A DNA stretch of 64,000 nucleotides from an uncultured Eubacteriales bacterium. Its GTDB lineage: Bacteria > Bacillota > Clostridia > Christensenellales > Aristaeellaceae. The position numbers and the translations under genes were made by a program. The notes beneath the pieces were generated by a model. That model did no database searches and had not been told where the DNA came from. It was given only the letters and a program-made list of their open reading frames with translations. Position 1 is the first letter of the stretch; every line of letters starts with the position of its first letter. The DNA lies in NCBI GenBank assembly GCA_900548145.1, contig URJB01000009.1, positions 1-64,000 on the forward strand, read 5' to 3'. Shown in pieces: positions 1 through 8,423 of this stretch.

Positions 1-16
1 TGCGCCTGCGGGCGCA

Positions 17-198
17 CCAAAGGGCTTTCCGCTCGCCCTTTGGAAACCTTCGGGCACCGAAGGTGGCGGAACCCCATAGGACGACAAATTCCAACCCGCG
101 CCGTAGTCAGCGCGTCCAGCCCCGGCGGGATTGCCTTACAAGAAAGTTGTTGTTTGCCGCTGCAAGTAATGGGCTTTCCGTCCCCCTCTGCCCTTTGG
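17..198. repeat. Hairpin-rich intergenic stretch with a duplicated motif
   Basis: No gene is convincing in the first 204 bases. GGGCTTTCCG followed shortly by CCCTTTGG occurs twice, at 22-43 and 171-198. In the first copy CCAAAGGG (17-24) can pair with CCCTTTGG (36-43), and ACCTTCGG (46-53) can pair with CCGAAGGT (57-64). This could be a small dispersed palindromic repeat or the 3' untranslated region of the leftward helD-like gene. Its copy number in the genome cannot be judged from one window. Confidence 0.35.
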
Positions 199-204
199 GT
201 CCTT

Positions 205-2481
205 TCATTCTCTTTCTCTTAAATCCGCATCCTGCAGCAGCGCTGTCTTTTCCCCAACGCTGACGAATCCCAGCCGGTGCAGAGGACGGGTGCAAAGCAC
301 GTAAAACAGCTTGGCATAGAAACGCTCGTCGGGATAGCTGGCCGCTTCCGCGTCGGCAATGAGTACACAGTCAAATTCCAAGCCCTTGACAATGGAAGCA
401 TCCATGACCTGTACGCCGCCCTGAAAGCTGTCGTCCCCCTGACGCACCAGCTTTGCATCGCATCCAAGATTCGCCAGCGCTTTTTGCAGTTGGACGGCGG
501 CTTTGCCGGTCTTGATGATGACGGCGATGTTCTCAAATCCCTCGTCCTGCCAACTGCGGATGGCGCGCGCTGCGGCGGCAGGGCGTTCCTTGGGGGCTTT
601 CACTGAAAGAAGGAAGGGCTTTTCGCCGTGACGCTCCACCGGATGGGCCGCGCCCTCGCCCGTCACGGGGTGCCGGGCAATGACGGAGAAGGCCGTCTTC
701 ATGATCTCTACCGTGCTGCGGTAGGCGGTTCCCAGCCGGGTGACGGTCACTGGCTTTTCGAAAATGCCGGCGCTCAGATCCTCCCAGCTGCGGATGCCCT
801 CGTCGCCGTAAATGCCCTGACACAGATCGCCCACCAGCGTAAAGGCGTCTGTGTGGGTAAGTTCCCGCAGCACGCGTACCTCCAGCGGGGAAACGTCCTG
901 CGCTTCGTCCACCACCACCTGACGGATGCTCAGCCGGGCAAGGCCATATAGCCCCTGCGCCAAAATCAGCAGAGCGGGCAGGTCTTCGGCCTGTGCCTGC
1001 TTCTTAGCCAGCGCCGGACGGGTAGCCTCCAGCACCGGCTCGTTGGCAGGCTCCTTTTCCGCCATCCATTCCCAGAAAGCGCCGTAGACGTTCAAAAGCT
1101 CCATGGAACCCCAAAGACCGTCGAACTCCTTGAGAAAGGCTTTCTGCCGGTCTTTCAGTTCCTGAATGCGCTGATCCCGGGTGTCATAATACAGCCGCGC
1201 CCGGGCCCGGCGGCCGGGGCAGTCCGCCACGGTGCGCATGAGCTTCTGCACCATTTCATCCACCTTGCGTTCCAAGGCCGCCTGCGTTTCCTCGCAGACG
1301 CGGGCAAGTCGCTTCTTCATCACCTTGCAGACTTCCTGCACCCGGCCTTCCAGCGGGAAATGCCGAAATTCCTTCCAGAAATACCGCTCGATCTCCTCGC
1401 GGGTCATCAGCGTTCGGCTCAGAAATTTCACGTCTTCCTTGGGCAGACAGCGGCGCTCCCACACCGTCAGAAATTCCGCCAGCTCCGCCCGGAGAGACAG
1501 CGCACCCTTGCGGCGCAGCACGTTGTCCAGCACATCCCGCTGACGTTTGTCCATCTGCAGCCGCTCCGACAGACGGGCGCTGTCCATCAGCTTGGGCATC
1601 CGCTTGCCCATCAGCATCCGGCACAGACCGGGAAAGGTGGTCTGCCGCACGTCATCCACACCCAGATCGGGCAGAACTCGGCTGATGTAGCTCAAAAACA
1701 GCGGGTTGGGAGCCAGAATCAGCATTTGCTGGGGCAGCACCGTTTTTTGCAGCTGATACAGCAGCCAGGCCATGCGGTGCAGGGCAATGGTGGTCTTGCC
1801 GCTGCCCGCTACGCCCTGTACGCACAGGGGCGAAAACGCGTCGAAGCGGATCACTGTGTTCTGCTCCGCCTGAATGGTGGTGACCACTTCCCGCAGACGG
1901 GCGGAAGTCATCTGGCTCAACGCGTCAGTCAGGTATTTTTCCTGCCCGGCCAGCCCAGTGTCCTGCATGTCCTCCAGCTGCCCGTCCGAAATGGTGAACA
2001 TGCGCTTCAGACTCAGCTCGCCCTCGACCTTGCCGTCGGGCGCTTCGTAGCTGACCCGCCCGATCTGCCCGGAATAGTACAGGTTGGCCACCGGGCTGCG
2101 CCAGTCCGCCACACGCACCTGATAAGAAGGCGTTTCCAACACGCCCCAACGGCCCAGATAGATGGAGCTTTTTTCCCCGGCCTTCAAGTGACCCAGTACC
2201 GGCGCGCCGGGGTCCGGGGTAAAGTCCAGCCGGGCGAAATAGGGCTGACGGCTGCTTAGACGCAGCTGGTGCAGACTGCGCAGCTTGTTCTTGATGATGA
2301 ACTGCTGCACCGCCGCGTCCGTGCTGCCGTCGTCCAGCGCCTGGATCAGCCGGTCGTTGCCGTCCACAATACCCAGATCGTTTTCCAGCTTTTTCCGTTC
2401 GTTCACGACGATCTGCAGTGTTTCAGCCAGATGTTGTTTTTCGGTTGTCCATTCTTGAGGAGAAAGCGTAGCCGTTTCCAT
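205..2481 (-). CDS. helD: HelD/UvrD-like superfamily 1 ATPase (RNA polymerase recycling factor family)
   Basis: This 758-residue protein has the layout of HelD, an SF1 ATPase that removes RNA polymerase from stalled or drug-bound complexes. An N-terminal coiled coil (about residues 10-40) is followed by a split helicase core. Walker A (GVAGSGKTT) lies near residues 219-227, the Walker B-like motif VVDEAQD lies in the second half, and late helicase motifs (KGLEFDCVL) lie near the C-terminus. The start at 2481 has GGAGG about 11 bases upstream. Transcription is leftward from a promoter about 240 bases upstream, so the leader is long. HelD-type proteins are linked to rifamycin tolerance in several phyla; that role here is inference. 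A generic DNA helicase IV is the alternative. Confidence 0.88.
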   Translation of the reverse strand: METATLSPQEWTTEKQHLAETLQIVVNERKKLENDLGIVDGNDRLIQALDDGSTDAAVQQFIIKNKLRSLHQLRLSSRQPYFARLDFTPDPGAPVLGHLKAGEKSSIYLGRWGVLETPSYQVRVADWRSPVANLYYSGQIGRVSYEAPDGKVEGELSLKRMFTISDGQLEDMQDTGLAGQEKYLTDALSQMTSARLREVVTTIQAEQNTVIRFDAFSPLCVQGVAGSGKTTIALHRMAWLLYQLQKTVLPQQMLILAPNPLFLSYISRVLPDLGVDDVRQTTFPGLCRMLMGKRMPKLMDSARLSERLQMDKRQRDVLDNVLRRKGALSLRAELAEFLTVWERRCLPKEDVKFLSRTLMTREEIERYFWKEFRHFPLEGRVQEVCKVMKKRLARVCEETQAALERKVDEMVQKLMRTVADCPGRRARARLYYDTRDQRIQELKDRQKAFLKEFDGLWGSMELLNVYGAFWEWMAEKEPANEPVLEATRPALAKKQAQAEDLPALLILAQGLYGLARLSIRQVVVDEAQDVSPLEVRVLRELTHTDAFTLVGDLCQGIYGDEGIRSWEDLSAGIFEKPVTVTRLGTAYRSTVEIMKTAFSVIARHPVTGEGAAHPVERHGEKPFLLSVKAPKERPAAAARAIRSWQDEGFENIAVIIKTGKAAVQLQKALANLGCDAKLVRQGDDSFQGGVQVMDASIVKGLEFDCVLIADAEAASYPDERFYAKLFYVLCTRPLHRLGFVSVGEKTALLQDADLRERE

Positions 2482-2722
2482 AAAGAGATTTACCTCCGCA
2501 TCTTTGATAGGATGCAGCGCTCTCTATTCATGGGCGGTTCGCAGCCGCGCCCGGCGGGCAGAAAGCCGCGCTGGATAGGGACGCGGGCGGCGCTCAGCGG
2601 AAAAAAGAGATGCAAGGGTTCGCCGGGAAACGAAAAACGACCGCCTTCTTTGGCGGGAGCTGTTTTTCGGCAAACATGCGGCGACGCAGAGGTTTTCTCC
2701 TTCGGTCAACAAAGGGACAAAT

Positions 2723-2751
2723 AGTATAGCACTTCTGGCCAGATGAGACAA
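2723..2751 (-). promoter_or_regulatory. Promoter of helD-like gene overlapped by an inverted repeat
   Basis: On the minus strand TTGTCT (2751-2746), a 17-base spacer and TATACT (2728-2723) form a good sigma-A promoter. A perfect 9-bp inverted repeat, ATAGCACTT (2726-2734) with AAGTGCTAT (2750-2758), spans it from the -35 to the -10 box, with CTGGCCAG in the middle. That geometry suits a repressor operator. On the plus strand the same repeat is followed by T residues and could also act as a weak terminator. Confidence 0.55.
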
Positions 2752-2787
2752 GTGCTATTTTTGCCGGACAAATAGCGAAAATCGTCA

Positions 2788-2816
2788 TTGCCTTTTGCCT
2801 TCGAATGATGTAATGT
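2788..2816 (+). promoter_or_regulatory. Probable promoter of the Eis-like acetyltransferase
   Basis: TTGCCT (2788-2793), a 17-base spacer and TAATGT (2811-2816) lie 38 bases before the acetyltransferase start. Both boxes are imperfect. Confidence 0.35.
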
Positions 2817-2853
2817 ATTACTGAAAAAGTCCTTTCTGCAAGGAGGAACGTTT

Positions 2854-3984
2854 ATGACGGAATATCGCGTCGCAAGGCCGGAGGAACAGGCTGCGCTGAC
2901 GTTTTTCGGCAGCATGGTTTTTTCCATGGACGGCGAAAAAACGGATTTTGAGACCCTGATCCCCAAGGAATACGCCAAAGAGCGGAACTGCGCGGAACAT
3001 CATTTGCTGGCGGTGAACGAGCAGGGCATTCGCGGCATGATCGCCACTTTGCCCGGCGTGATGCGCGTAGGGAAGCTCGAACTGAAGACCGGCTACGTGG
3101 GCACGGTCAGCGTTCATCCCCAGGCCCGGGGCGAGGGCCACATGAAAAAGCTGATGGAGCTGTCCCTGACCCGGATGCGGGAAAACGGGACGGATATTTC
3201 CATGCTGGGCGGTCGGCGGCAGCGGTACGCCTATTTCGGCTACGAATCGGGTGGGCTGGAATACCACGCCGACTTCCGTCCCTATACCGTCCGACAAGCC
3301 ATGGCGGAGGTGGATGCGGAAGGATTTTCCTTCACGCCCGTCCAGCCCGGCAGCGAGGAAGAAGCCCTTGCCCTGAAGCTGCAGGAAAGTCAGCCCTGCT
3401 GGGTGGATCGGGAGCCCTTCGGCTTTGCCGCTGCTGCCGCGTCCTACACCTGCGGCGCGTGGGCGGCCCGGAAGGACGGAAAATTCGCCGGATATCTGGT
3501 GTCCAACGGGGAAAAAACCTCGGTTTCCGAACTGGTGGCGGCGGAGGGCTTCGGGCCGGCCGCACTGGTAAAGGCGTGGTTCCTGCAAAACGGGCTGGAA
3601 CGGCTCACTGTGACCATTCCCGGCTGGAACCGTCCGCTGATGGCCCGCCTGAGCCGATATGCCGAGGGCATGAATCTGACCCCCTGCGAGAAGATCCACA
3701 TTCTGCGTTACCGTCCCGTGATCGAAGCGCTGCTGACCCTCAAGGGCCGCTATACGCCGCTGGCGGACGGCGAACTGGCGCTGGAAGCGGACGGCCAGAC
3801 CATTACCGTAACGGTGAAGAACGGTGCGGTTTGCGTGACGGACGGCGGCGAGGATCCGTGGAAACTGACCCATCGGGAAATCCACGAGCTGCTTTTGAGC
3901 CCCTTTGCGCTTGATCTGCAGGATCGCGCGCCCCGGGGATGGTTCCCCCTGCCGTGGCATACGCCCGTGGCGGACACCTTCTGA
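2854..3984 (+). CDS. GNAT N-acetyltransferase, Eis-like
   Basis: This 376-residue protein has an N-terminal GNAT fold with the acetyl-CoA loop VHPQARGEGHMKKLM near residues 88-102. A second GNAT-like half follows, then a C-terminal segment (about 290-365) like the sterol-carrier-type domain of Eis enzymes. Eis proteins acetylate amines on aminoglycosides, peptides or proteins; the substrate here is unknown. AAGGAGG precedes the ATG at good spacing. The gene stands alone between a divergent helD-like gene and a separate promoter at 3988. Small-molecule modification or resistance is a reasonable guess and is not shown by the sequence. Confidence 0.8.
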   Translation: MTEYRVARPEEQAALTFFGSMVFSMDGEKTDFETLIPKEYAKERNCAEHHLLAVNEQGIRGMIATLPGVMRVGKLELKTGYVGTVSVHPQARGEGHMKKLMELSLTRMRENGTDISMLGGRRQRYAYFGYESGGLEYHADFRPYTVRQAMAEVDAEGFSFTPVQPGSEEEALALKLQESQPCWVDREPFGFAAAAASYTCGAWAARKDGKFAGYLVSNGEKTSVSELVAAEGFGPAALVKAWFLQNGLERLTVTIPGWNRPLMARLSRYAEGMNLTPCEKIHILRYRPVIEALLTLKGRYTPLADGELALEADGQTITVTVKNGAVCVTDGGEDPWKLTHREIHELLLSPFALDLQDRAPRGWFPLPWHTPVADTF

Positions 3985-3987
3985 CCG

Positions 3988-4016
3988 CTGACAGGAAATA
4001 AACGATTTGTTATATT
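3988..4016 (+). promoter_or_regulatory. Promoter of the PIG-L/GH3 pair
   Basis: CTGACA (3988-3993), a 17-base spacer and TATATT (4011-4016) form a strong sigma-A type promoter, with a leader of about 65 bases before the PIG-L gene. Confidence 0.6.
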
Positions 4017-4089
4017 TTGAAAACTAGATAAAACAGTTATTTCAGGAAAAGACGTTATATTAGTGAAAACTCGGAAAGAGGGAGATCTT

Positions 4090-4782
4090 ATGGCTAAGAC
4101 CGTCATGGCGGTGGGGGCGCACATTGGTGATGCACAGTTGACCTGCGGAATGCTGCTGGCCAAACAGGCCATGCAGGGCGATCGGGTCGTGATCGTCGAC
4201 CTGACGGCGGGAGAGCGCGGTACGCCCGCTGGATGGACCACCCCGGACTTTCGTAAGTACAATGTGGAATGCGCGGCAAAGTTTGCGGAAAAGATCGGCG
4301 GCGAATCCATCGTGCTGGATACGCCCGACGGCGAGCTGTACGATACCAAAGAGCAGGAACTGGCGCTGGCGACCCTGATGCGCAAATATCAGGTCAATGC
4401 CGTGCTGTACCACTGGAAAAACAGTATGCACAAGGATCATATGGCCGCCAGCCGCATCACCGACAACGCCATTTTCTATGCGTCGCTGCCCACCTTCGAA
4501 CACGAACTGCCCCGGGCGCCCATCACCAAATTTTTGTACGCCGAAAACTGGGAGGACGCGGACGGCTTCAAGCCCTACTATTATTTCGATGTGACGGAGG
4601 CCTTTCCTGTGTGGAAAGAGGCCATTAAGGAGCTTTGGCTGGCGGAGCATTCCACCAGCTTCAAGTACCTACGCTATTACGAGGCTTTGAGCGTGGTGAG
4701 GGGCGCAAAGATCCGCGTGGATCACGCCACCTGCTTCGGCATCGAGGATTATGCCAAGCGTCAGATTCTGGATCGGCTGTAA
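4090..4782 (+). CDS. PIG-L family deacetylase (LmbE-like)
   Basis: This 230-residue protein is a zinc-dependent de-N-acetylase of the PIG-L/LmbE family, which removes acetyl from GlcNAc conjugates. The N-terminal motif reads GAHIGDAQL (residues 9-17) in place of the usual AHPDDxE. The first zinc histidine and the second aspartate are kept, but the position of the general base is glycine. The third ligand motif is present (MHKDHMAAS). ATG 4090 is chosen over an upstream in-frame ATG at 4063 because GGGAG lies just before it. The next gene is an N-acetylhexosaminidase 24 bases downstream, so both may act on amino sugars. Bacillithiol-type deacetylase is another possible assignment. Confidence 0.82.
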   Translation: MAKTVMAVGAHIGDAQLTCGMLLAKQAMQGDRVVIVDLTAGERGTPAGWTTPDFRKYNVECAAKFAEKIGGESIVLDTPDGELYDTKEQELALATLMRKYQVNAVLYHWKNSMHKDHMAASRITDNAIFYASLPTFEHELPRAPITKFLYAENWEDADGFKPYYYFDVTEAFPVWKEAIKELWLAEHSTSFKYLRYYEALSVVRGAKIRVDHATCFGIEDYAKRQILDRL

Positions 4783-4806
4783 GGGCCGGAGCAAGGAGAA
4801 AATACG

Positions 4807-6306
4807 ATGATCGATGAAAGAATGAAGCTGCTGGCGGGTCAGCGTCTGGTAGCGGGCTTTGAGGGCTACACGGTTCCCGAATCCTTTCAGAAATTGATCC
4901 GGGACTGCAAGATCGGCAATGTGATCCTGTTCCGCCGCAATATTCAGAGCGCGGAGCAGCTGCGGGAGCTGTGCGTGTTCCTGCACTGCCTGATCCGCAT
5001 GGAGACGGGTCTGCCGCCCATGATCCTGCTGGATGAAGAAGGCGGCACGGTGTCCCGTCTGGGCGAGCTGGGTTCTGTTTCGCCCAGTGCTATGGCGCAG
5101 GGTGCCACCGGCGACCCGGAAAATGCTTTTCGCGTGGGCCGCATGATCGGTCAGGAGCTTCGGGCCGTGGGCGTGAATTTCAACTGCGCGCCCATTCTGG
5201 ACTGCAACACCAACCCGAAAAACCCGGTCATCGGCGTGCGCTCCTTCGGCGGCGCCCCGGAGAAGGTAGCGGACTTCGGCGCGGCTTATGCCCGCGGCCT
5301 GCGGGAGGCGGGCGTGATCGCCTGCGGCAAGCATTTCCCCGGCCATGGCGACACGGAAACGGACAGTCATCTGGGGCTGCCCGTGGTGAACAAGTCTCTG
5401 GAAGAAATCGAACGGGTGGAGCTGGTCAGCTTTCGCCGGGCGATTGAGGAAAAGATCGACGCACTGATGACCGCCCATGTGGTCTTCCCGGCGCTGGAGC
5501 CGGAGCGTATTCCCTCCACCGTTTCCCGGAAGGTCATGACCGGCCTTCTGCGGGAGAAAATGGGCTTTGAGGGCCTGATCGTCACCGATTGCATGGAGAT
5601 GGACGCGATCAAGCGTCAGTTCGGCTCAGCCCGTGGCGCGCTGATGGCCCTGCAGGCGGGCGTGGATATGACGCTGATCTGCCACACCGAGACCTTCCAG
5701 CGGGAGGCGGCGGAACTGATCGTGGAGGCCATGCAGGATGGACGGCTTTCGATGGAAGAAGCGCAGGAATCCTACCGCCGCATTGCCGAAGTGAAGCGCC
5801 GCAAGGCTGTCCTGCCTCTGACGGACCCGGCGGTGATCGGCTGTCCTGAGCACCGGGCCATTGCGGAAAGCATCCTCCGGCAGGCCGTGAAGGTGCTGTA
5901 CGCCCCGGCAGGAAAGCCCCTGCCCGCCTTGGACGAAAACACGCTGTTCTTCGGCTGCAGCAACCGGGCCGCTTCTTATGCCAGCGACCAGCTGGCCCTG
6001 TGCGGCCCCGAACGGCTGGCAAGGCATTTCGGCGGAACCTTCGGAGGGCTTCTTTTGGACGAAGCGGGCTTTCACTCCTGCCAAGGCCGCACGGTGGTGG
6101 CCTGTCTGAGCCCCCAGCCCGATCTGCCCCGGGTGATGGAGCAGGTCAGGACGCTGGCCGCGTCCGGCGCACAGGTGATCGCCGCCGCCATGGCGACGCC
6201 CTATTGTTTGGACGAACTGCCGGACAACGTATGGAAAACCGCCGTTTATCAGTATGACGAGCTGGGACTTGCCCGGCTGCAGGAGCTGCTGGAAAACGGA
6301 AAATAA
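4807..6306 (+). CDS. Glycoside hydrolase family 3 beta-N-acetylhexosaminidase, NagZ-like
   Basis: This 499-residue protein has the NagZ signature KHFPGHG beginning at residue 175, followed by the catalytic loop GDTETDSH. The probable nucleophile is Asp261 in IVTDCMEMD. NagZ enzymes release GlcNAc from chitobiose or muropeptides. The barrel fills roughly residues 1-340 and a shorter C-terminal domain follows. No signal peptide is visible, so the enzyme is probably cytoplasmic and may work in cell-wall turnover or amino-sugar salvage with the adjacent PIG-L protein. AAGGAG precedes the ATG. The two genes probably form one transcript that ends at the hairpin near 6500. Confidence 0.88.
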   Translation: MIDERMKLLAGQRLVAGFEGYTVPESFQKLIRDCKIGNVILFRRNIQSAEQLRELCVFLHCLIRMETGLPPMILLDEEGGTVSRLGELGSVSPSAMAQGATGDPENAFRVGRMIGQELRAVGVNFNCAPILDCNTNPKNPVIGVRSFGGAPEKVADFGAAYARGLREAGVIACGKHFPGHGDTETDSHLGLPVVNKSLEEIERVELVSFRRAIEEKIDALMTAHVVFPALEPERIPSTVSRKVMTGLLREKMGFEGLIVTDCMEMDAIKRQFGSARGALMALQAGVDMTLICHTETFQREAAELIVEAMQDGRLSMEEAQESYRRIAEVKRRKAVLPLTDPAVIGCPEHRAIAESILRQAVKVLYAPAGKPLPALDENTLFFGCSNRAASYASDQLALCGPERLARHFGGTFGGLLLDEAGFHSCQGRTVVACLSPQPDLPRVMEQVRTLAASGAQVIAAAMATPYCLDELPDNVWKTAVYQYDELGLARLQELLENGK

Positions 6307-6495
6307 TCAGACCCATCCTTTCGTGGAATGAGGAAATATGGATCATCTGCGGAAAAATTACGCTTAGCATCTAAAAACCACGGCCATTCTGTTCCCCGGG
6401 GAAGCCCATCGCACCAAGGAAGCGGCGGCCGCTCCGGGCAAGGTGGAAAAAGCCGTCTGCAAGGTGCTTTGAAAGAAATAAAGGGCTTTTATGAG

Positions 6496-6523
6496 AAAAA
6501 GGAACGCGTCAGCGTTCCCTTTT
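6496..6523. terminator. Bidirectional terminator between convergent genes
   Basis: GGAACGC (6501-6507) pairs with GCGTTCC (6512-6518). The hairpin is flanked by A residues on the left and CTTTTC on the right, so both strands read as stem plus T-tract. It separates the rightward GH3 gene from the leftward efflux operon. Bases 6307-6495 hold nothing convincing: one short coding-like stretch ending in TGA near 6473 has no start. Confidence 0.7.
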
Positions 6524-6544
6524 CTTTATGCTCGGGGGTTATTA

Positions 6545-7732
6545 TTATCCCTCGTAGTGCAGCGCCTCAATGGGCTTGAGCTTGCTGGCTTTGTTGGCGG
6601 GGTACAGACCGAACACCACGCCGATGAGGACGGAAAACCCGATGGCCATCCACGCAACGTTGATGGGAACCGTCAGGGTCATATCAAGGAGCGGCCCCAG
6701 AATTTTGACTAGCCCCACCGAGAGCGCCAGCCCCAGCAGACCGCCCATCAGGCTGACCACCAGCGCTTCGATCAGAAACTGCATCAGGATGTTGCCCCGG
6801 GCTGCGCCGATCGCCTTGCGAATGCCGATCTCCCGGGTACGCTCGCTGACGCTGACCAGCATGATGTTCATAATGCCGATGCCGCCCACCAGCAGGGAAA
6901 TGCCCGCAATGCCGCCCAGCATCAGGGAAAGGGTGGCCGTGGTGTCGCTCAGGGTGGAGAGCATTTCCGTCTGGTTGTACACGCTGTACTGCGTGCCGAA
7001 GCTGCGGGTATTGTAGCCCTCAAAGGCCTTTTCCAGATAGGCTTCCACCGCCGCCTGCGCCTGTGTCACCTGATCGGAGGATGCGGCGGAAACGTAGAAG
7101 CTGGAAATGCCCGTGGAGTTGGACAGCCGCTGGGCCAGCGTGTAGGGGATCAGAATTTGATTGTCGTTGCTGCCGCTGGCGCTTTCACCGTTGGCCTTCA
7201 GCACGCCTACCACCGTCATGGTGTAGCCGCTGAGGGTGAAGGTCTCGCCGACGGCGTGGGTGGTTCCGTACATTTCGCTGGCAGCCTCCGCGCCGATGAC
7301 CGCCACAAAGCTGCGGTTGTCGACGTCGGGCTGGGTCAGGAAGCGCCCTTCGGCCACCGTCCAGTTGCGGATGTGCTCGTAGCCGGGAGCCGTGCCCTGC
7401 ACCGTCCCGTCGTCATAGGTGTTCACGCCGGCCTTAACCGTTCCGGAAACGTTGGTCAGCGGCGCAATGTAGGCGATGGCTTCGTTTTCCGCCAGCTCGT
7501 TCAGGCCGTCGGCTGTGACGGGGTTCGTCCGCCGGGCGTTGATGGTGGCGGAGATCAGGTTGGTGCCCATGCCCTCGATACTGGCGGTGACGGAGCTGTT
7601 GGCCCCCTGACCGATGGAGACCAGCACCACGATGGCCAGTACGCCGATCACCACGCCCAGAATGGTCAGAAAAGAGCGCATTTTATTGCCGGCAATGGCC
7701 TTCAGGGCCATCTTAAACGACTGAAAGATCAT
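6545..7732 (-). CDS. ABC transporter permease, MacB/FtsX-type
   Basis: This 395-residue protein has one N-terminal membrane helix, a large extracytoplasmic MacB-PCD-like domain (about residues 45-270) and three C-terminal helices of the FtsX fold. The conserved SERTREIGIRKAIGA loop precedes the third helix. ATG 7732 is chosen over the longer frame because AAGGAGG lies nine bases upstream and the protein then begins MIFQSFKMALKAI. It overlaps the ATPase gene by 20 bases. With the ATPase and adaptor it forms a tripartite export system for peptides, toxins or drugs; the cargo is unknown. Confidence 0.88.
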   Translation of the reverse strand: MIFQSFKMALKAIAGNKMRSFLTILGVVIGVLAIVVLVSIGQGANSSVTASIEGMGTNLISATINARRTNPVTADGLNELAENEAIAYIAPLTNVSGTVKAGVNTYDDGTVQGTAPGYEHIRNWTVAEGRFLTQPDVDNRSFVAVIGAEAASEMYGTTHAVGETFTLSGYTMTVVGVLKANGESASGSNDNQILIPYTLAQRLSNSTGISSFYVSAASSDQVTQAQAAVEAYLEKAFEGYNTRSFGTQYSVYNQTEMLSTLSDTTATLSLMLGGIAGISLLVGGIGIMNIMLVSVSERTREIGIRKAIGAARGNILMQFLIEALVVSLMGGLLGLALSVGLVKILGPLLDMTLTVPINVAWMAIGFSVLIGVVFGLYPANKASKLKPIEALHYEG

Positions 7733-8411
7733 CCGCGTCCGCCTCCTTCGGTTCGTAGAGCCGCCCGTCCTCAATGCGGATCATCCGTTGGCCGCAGAGG
7801 GCCACCTTGGGGTCGTGCGTAATGAGGACGATGGTATTCCCGGCCTGATGCAGCTCGTCAAAAATGTTCAGAATTTCCCGGCCGGTCTTCTGATCCAGAT
7901 TGCCGGTGGGTTCGTCGGCAAGGATCAGCGACGGGTTGACGGCAATGGCCCGGGCGATGGCGCAGCGCTGCTGCTGGCCGCCGGAAAGCTGGTTGGGCCG
8001 GTGCTTCATTCTTCCGCCCAGCCCGACCCGCTCCAGCGCGGCCACGGCTCGCTTTTTGCGCTCCGTGGCCCGCACCCCCTGATAGATCATGGGCAGCTCC
8101 ACGTTTTCCAGTGCGCTCAGCTTGGGCAGCAGGTTGAAGCCCTGAAAAATAAAGCCGATCTGCTTGCTGCGCACTTCCGCCAGCTGCTTTTCCCGGTATT
8201 TGCGGATGGGCTTTCCGTTGAACAGGTAAGTGCCGCTGTCCGCCGTGTCCAGACAGCCGATCAGGTTCATCAGTGTGCTCTTGCCGCTGCCGGAGGGCCC
8301 GATGATGGTGACGTATTCGCCCTTTTCCACCCGCAGGGAAACGTGGTCGAGGGCGTAGATGATCTCGCCGCCCAGCGTGTATTGCTTTACGATGTCCTGC
8401 ATTTCGATCAT
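7713..8411 (-). CDS. ABC transporter ATP-binding protein, MacB/LolD family
   Basis: This 232-residue protein shows Walker A GPSGSGKST, the signature LSGGQQQR, Walker B LILADEPTGNLD and the switch histidine in LITHD. It powers the MacB-type permease encoded next to it. In this family ATP hydrolysis drives conformational change instead of classical transmembrane transport. The 20-base overlap with the permease suggests coupled translation. The adaptor gene lies 12 bases upstream in the same leftward operon. Confidence 0.93.
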   Translation of the reverse strand: MIEMQDIVKQYTLGGEIIYALDHVSLRVEKGEYVTIIGPSGSGKSTLMNLIGCLDTADSGTYLFNGKPIRKYREKQLAEVRSKQIGFIFQGFNLLPKLSALENVELPMIYQGVRATERKKRAVAALERVGLGGRMKHRPNQLSGGQQQRCAIARAIAVNPSLILADEPTGNLDQKTGREILNIFDELHQAGNTIVLITHDPKVALCGQRMIRIEDGRLYEPKEADADDLSVV

Positions 8412-8423
8412 GGAAAAGCCTCC

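Larger units (their letters stand above)
2482..2853. other. 372-base divergent intergenic region between helD-like and acetyltransferase genes
   Basis: The region holds the leftward helD promoter (2723-2751), a rightward promoter for the acetyltransferase (2788-2816) and the long helD leader. On the minus strand the leader contains a short hairpin, CCGCC (2641-2645) with GGCGG (2652-2656), followed after three bases by five T (2637-2633). This resembles a weak intrinsic terminator placed between promoter and gene. A short open frame (MFAEKQ... ending near 2594) runs through it on the minus strand but has no convincing ribosome binding site. No other gene is seen. Confidence 0.4.

Noticed and set aside
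6328..6579. 83-codon frame after the NagZ-like gene
   Set aside because: It runs through a terminator hairpin into the opposing gene and has no ribosome site or recognisable protein features.
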